Source of the DNA: an uncultured Flavobacteriaceae bacterium | Lineage (GTDB): Bacteria > Bacteroidota > Bacteroidia > Flavobacteriales > Flavobacteriaceae | Assembly (NCBI GenBank): GCA_947501845.1 | Contig: CANMXP010000011.1 | Location: 115,582-179,581 of the forward strand | DNA length: 64,000 nt | Direction: 5' to 3' | Shown here: positions 63,321-64,000 of the stretch, piece after piece | Layout of the letters: every line of letters begins with the position of its first letter | Numbering within the stretch: position 1 is the stretch's first letter | Made by a program: the position numbers and the translations under genes | Notes under the pieces: model-generated | Database searches by the model: none | Seen by the model: the letters and a program-made list of their open reading frames with translations, nothing else | Told to the model about the DNA's origin: nothing

Positions 63321-63679
63321 AAATAGATATAAAGATATTTTTCATCACATTGGTCACAAGACCTTCCAGAAACTATATACCATTTATTTTTTGATAAAAT
63401 AATTTCGCCAACTAATCGCTTATTGTATAATTTCAAGGTATCTAATGCCTTTAATGGAGTAGTTTTTGAAGTGTCTTTTTTAGTAATTGAATCTGCACTC
63501 TGTCTTTTTACCTCTCTATTCCCTAAAGTAAAGCTATCTATTCTTTGTTCCTTTTTAGATGGTTTTGAATCGGAAACCTTAAAATTATTGAGGCTATCTT
63601 TCGTTTTAATAGTTTTTGTTTTTGGAACATAATTGTTGCAAGAAACGAGTATAAATATCATGCATATAAAATAATTCAT
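63272..63679 (-). CDS. Truncated lipoprotein, candidate immunity fragment
   Basis: From ATG 63679 this gives 135 residues with a lipoprotein signal (MNYFICMIFILVSC) and a Ser/Lys-rich body with LVGEIILSKNKWYIVSGRSC. Its last 20 residues (from FPSWCAIISR) are encoded by repeat copy 2, so the natural C-terminus has been replaced. It follows a toxin-tip remnant by 11 bases and may be the remains of its immunity gene. Confidence 0.6.
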   Translation of the reverse strand: MNYFICMIFILVSCNNYVPKTKTIKTKDSLNNFKVSDSKPSKKEQRIDSFTLGNREVKRQSADSITKKDTSKTTPLKALDTLKLYNKRLVGEIILSKNKWYIVSGRSCDQCDEKYLYIYFPSWCAIISRSKINIM

Positions 63680-63689
63680 AACTACAACT

Positions 63690-63792
63690 TTATTGCATTT
63701 TTCTTTTTGATTTCCACTCTGCGTAAGTGTTTTTCTTACCATTATGCCCTGTATATCTTAATCTTGTTGTTCCTCCGCCTGCTCTTGGTTTA
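63690..63792 (-). pseudogene. Remnant of another Rhs/toxin tip C-terminus
   Basis: A minus-strand frame reads VDNKPRAGGGTTRLRYTG and then a Lys/Trp-rich end (TYAEWKSKRKMQ) to a stop at 63690-63692. Upstream it runs straight into repeat copy 3. It looks like the last 33 residues of a polymorphic toxin left behind when the rest was lost. Confidence 0.55.
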
Positions 63793-63799
63793 TTATCAA

Positions 63800-63925
63800 C
63801 CCCGCTACCGCACGAATCTTTCGTGTGGTAAGAAACCAAATTGATTTTTATTTAAAACACAAAATCTACCCTACTCTCACATAATATTTATTTTGGAACA
63901 CGATACAATCGTGCACCAGCAGGGG
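63800..63925. repeat. 126-bp repeat, copy 3
   Basis: Starts CCCCGCTACCGCACGAATC and ends GTGCACCAGCAGGGG. The second hairpin reads CACGATACAATCGTG rather than GCGATATAATCGC, so the stem is kept while its bases changed. It flanks the toxin-tip remnant. Confidence 0.85.
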
Positions 63926-64000
63926 TTTTTACTTATCTTTTCACGGACTACAACCTTAAATCCGTATGTCTCAATAAATTTAAATTTATTTGAAAAGATT

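Overview
The window is 64 kb of AT-rich chromosome from a member of the Bacteroidota, most likely a marine Flavobacteriaceae. The evidence is a type IX secretion sorting domain (14894-16012), promoters of the Bacteroidota form TAnnTTTG, a TonB receptor with a carboxypeptidase-like N-terminal domain, LytTR and TPR-type sensor systems, Rhs tip fragments and a '5-fold beta-flower' protein. No rRNA, CRISPR array, transposase or prophage block is visible.

Layout. (1) 1-1100: a structured RNA (copy A) with a small frameshifted protein gene, then a region-2-only ECF sigma factor. (2) 1105-11078: a tight four-gene minus-strand operon encoding a ClpA/ClpB-like AAA+ ATPase, a small radical SAM protein, a 2060-residue kinase/SF1-helicase/nuclease fusion and a coiled-coil protein; this looks like an anti-phage or nucleic-acid-surveillance system. 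(3) 11.5-26.2 kb: mostly core genes (tRNA with CAT anticodon, mce, rbfA, an FtsX-type permease, dusB, a T9SS protein, an Lgt-like protein with a tetraether-synthase-like radical SAM protein, lepA) and two two-component systems, one with a frameshifted kinase. (4) 26.5-33.6 kb: glycogen operon glgA-glgC-glgB plus a GH31 glucosidase. (5) 34-39.1 kb: ion transport (Na+/H+ antiporter, universal stress protein coupled to a SulP transporter). (6) 39.3-48.1 kb: an accessory stretch of separate minus-strand genes (lipoproteins, nitrilase-fold hydrolase, frameshifted tail-fibre-like protein, CpeT-like, DUF1330, SDR, AraC, M23 peptidase, XRE regulator) with short repeats between them. (7) 48.19-48.74 kb: RNA/protein module copy B, intact and with its own terminator. 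(8) 48.7-53.0 kb: iron-uptake cluster (PepSY, TonB receptor, CxGKC protein). (9) 53.2-60.0 kb: metallo-hydrolase, S8 and M1 peptidases, then DUF1330/Crp and a tautomerase-SDR-NTF2 operon. (10) 60.3-64.0 kb: beta-flower protein and broken Rhs tip/immunity cassettes separated by nearly identical 126-bp repeats.

The two most notable items are both previously unfamiliar to me. One is a pseudoknotted RNA of about 130 nt that occurs twice, 48 kb apart. Its helices are kept by compensatory changes, and each copy is followed by a homologous gene for a small protein of about 110 residues. The other is the kinase-helicase-nuclease operon, which resembles Mokosh type I MkoA in its core domains but has different partners and a PD-(D/E)XK tail.

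Three genes (the copy A small protein, a sensor kinase and a tail-fibre-like protein) each carry a one-base frameshift at or beside a short homopolymer, so assembly errors must be excluded before calling them pseudogenes. All functional calls come from reading motifs by eye; no database search was possible.
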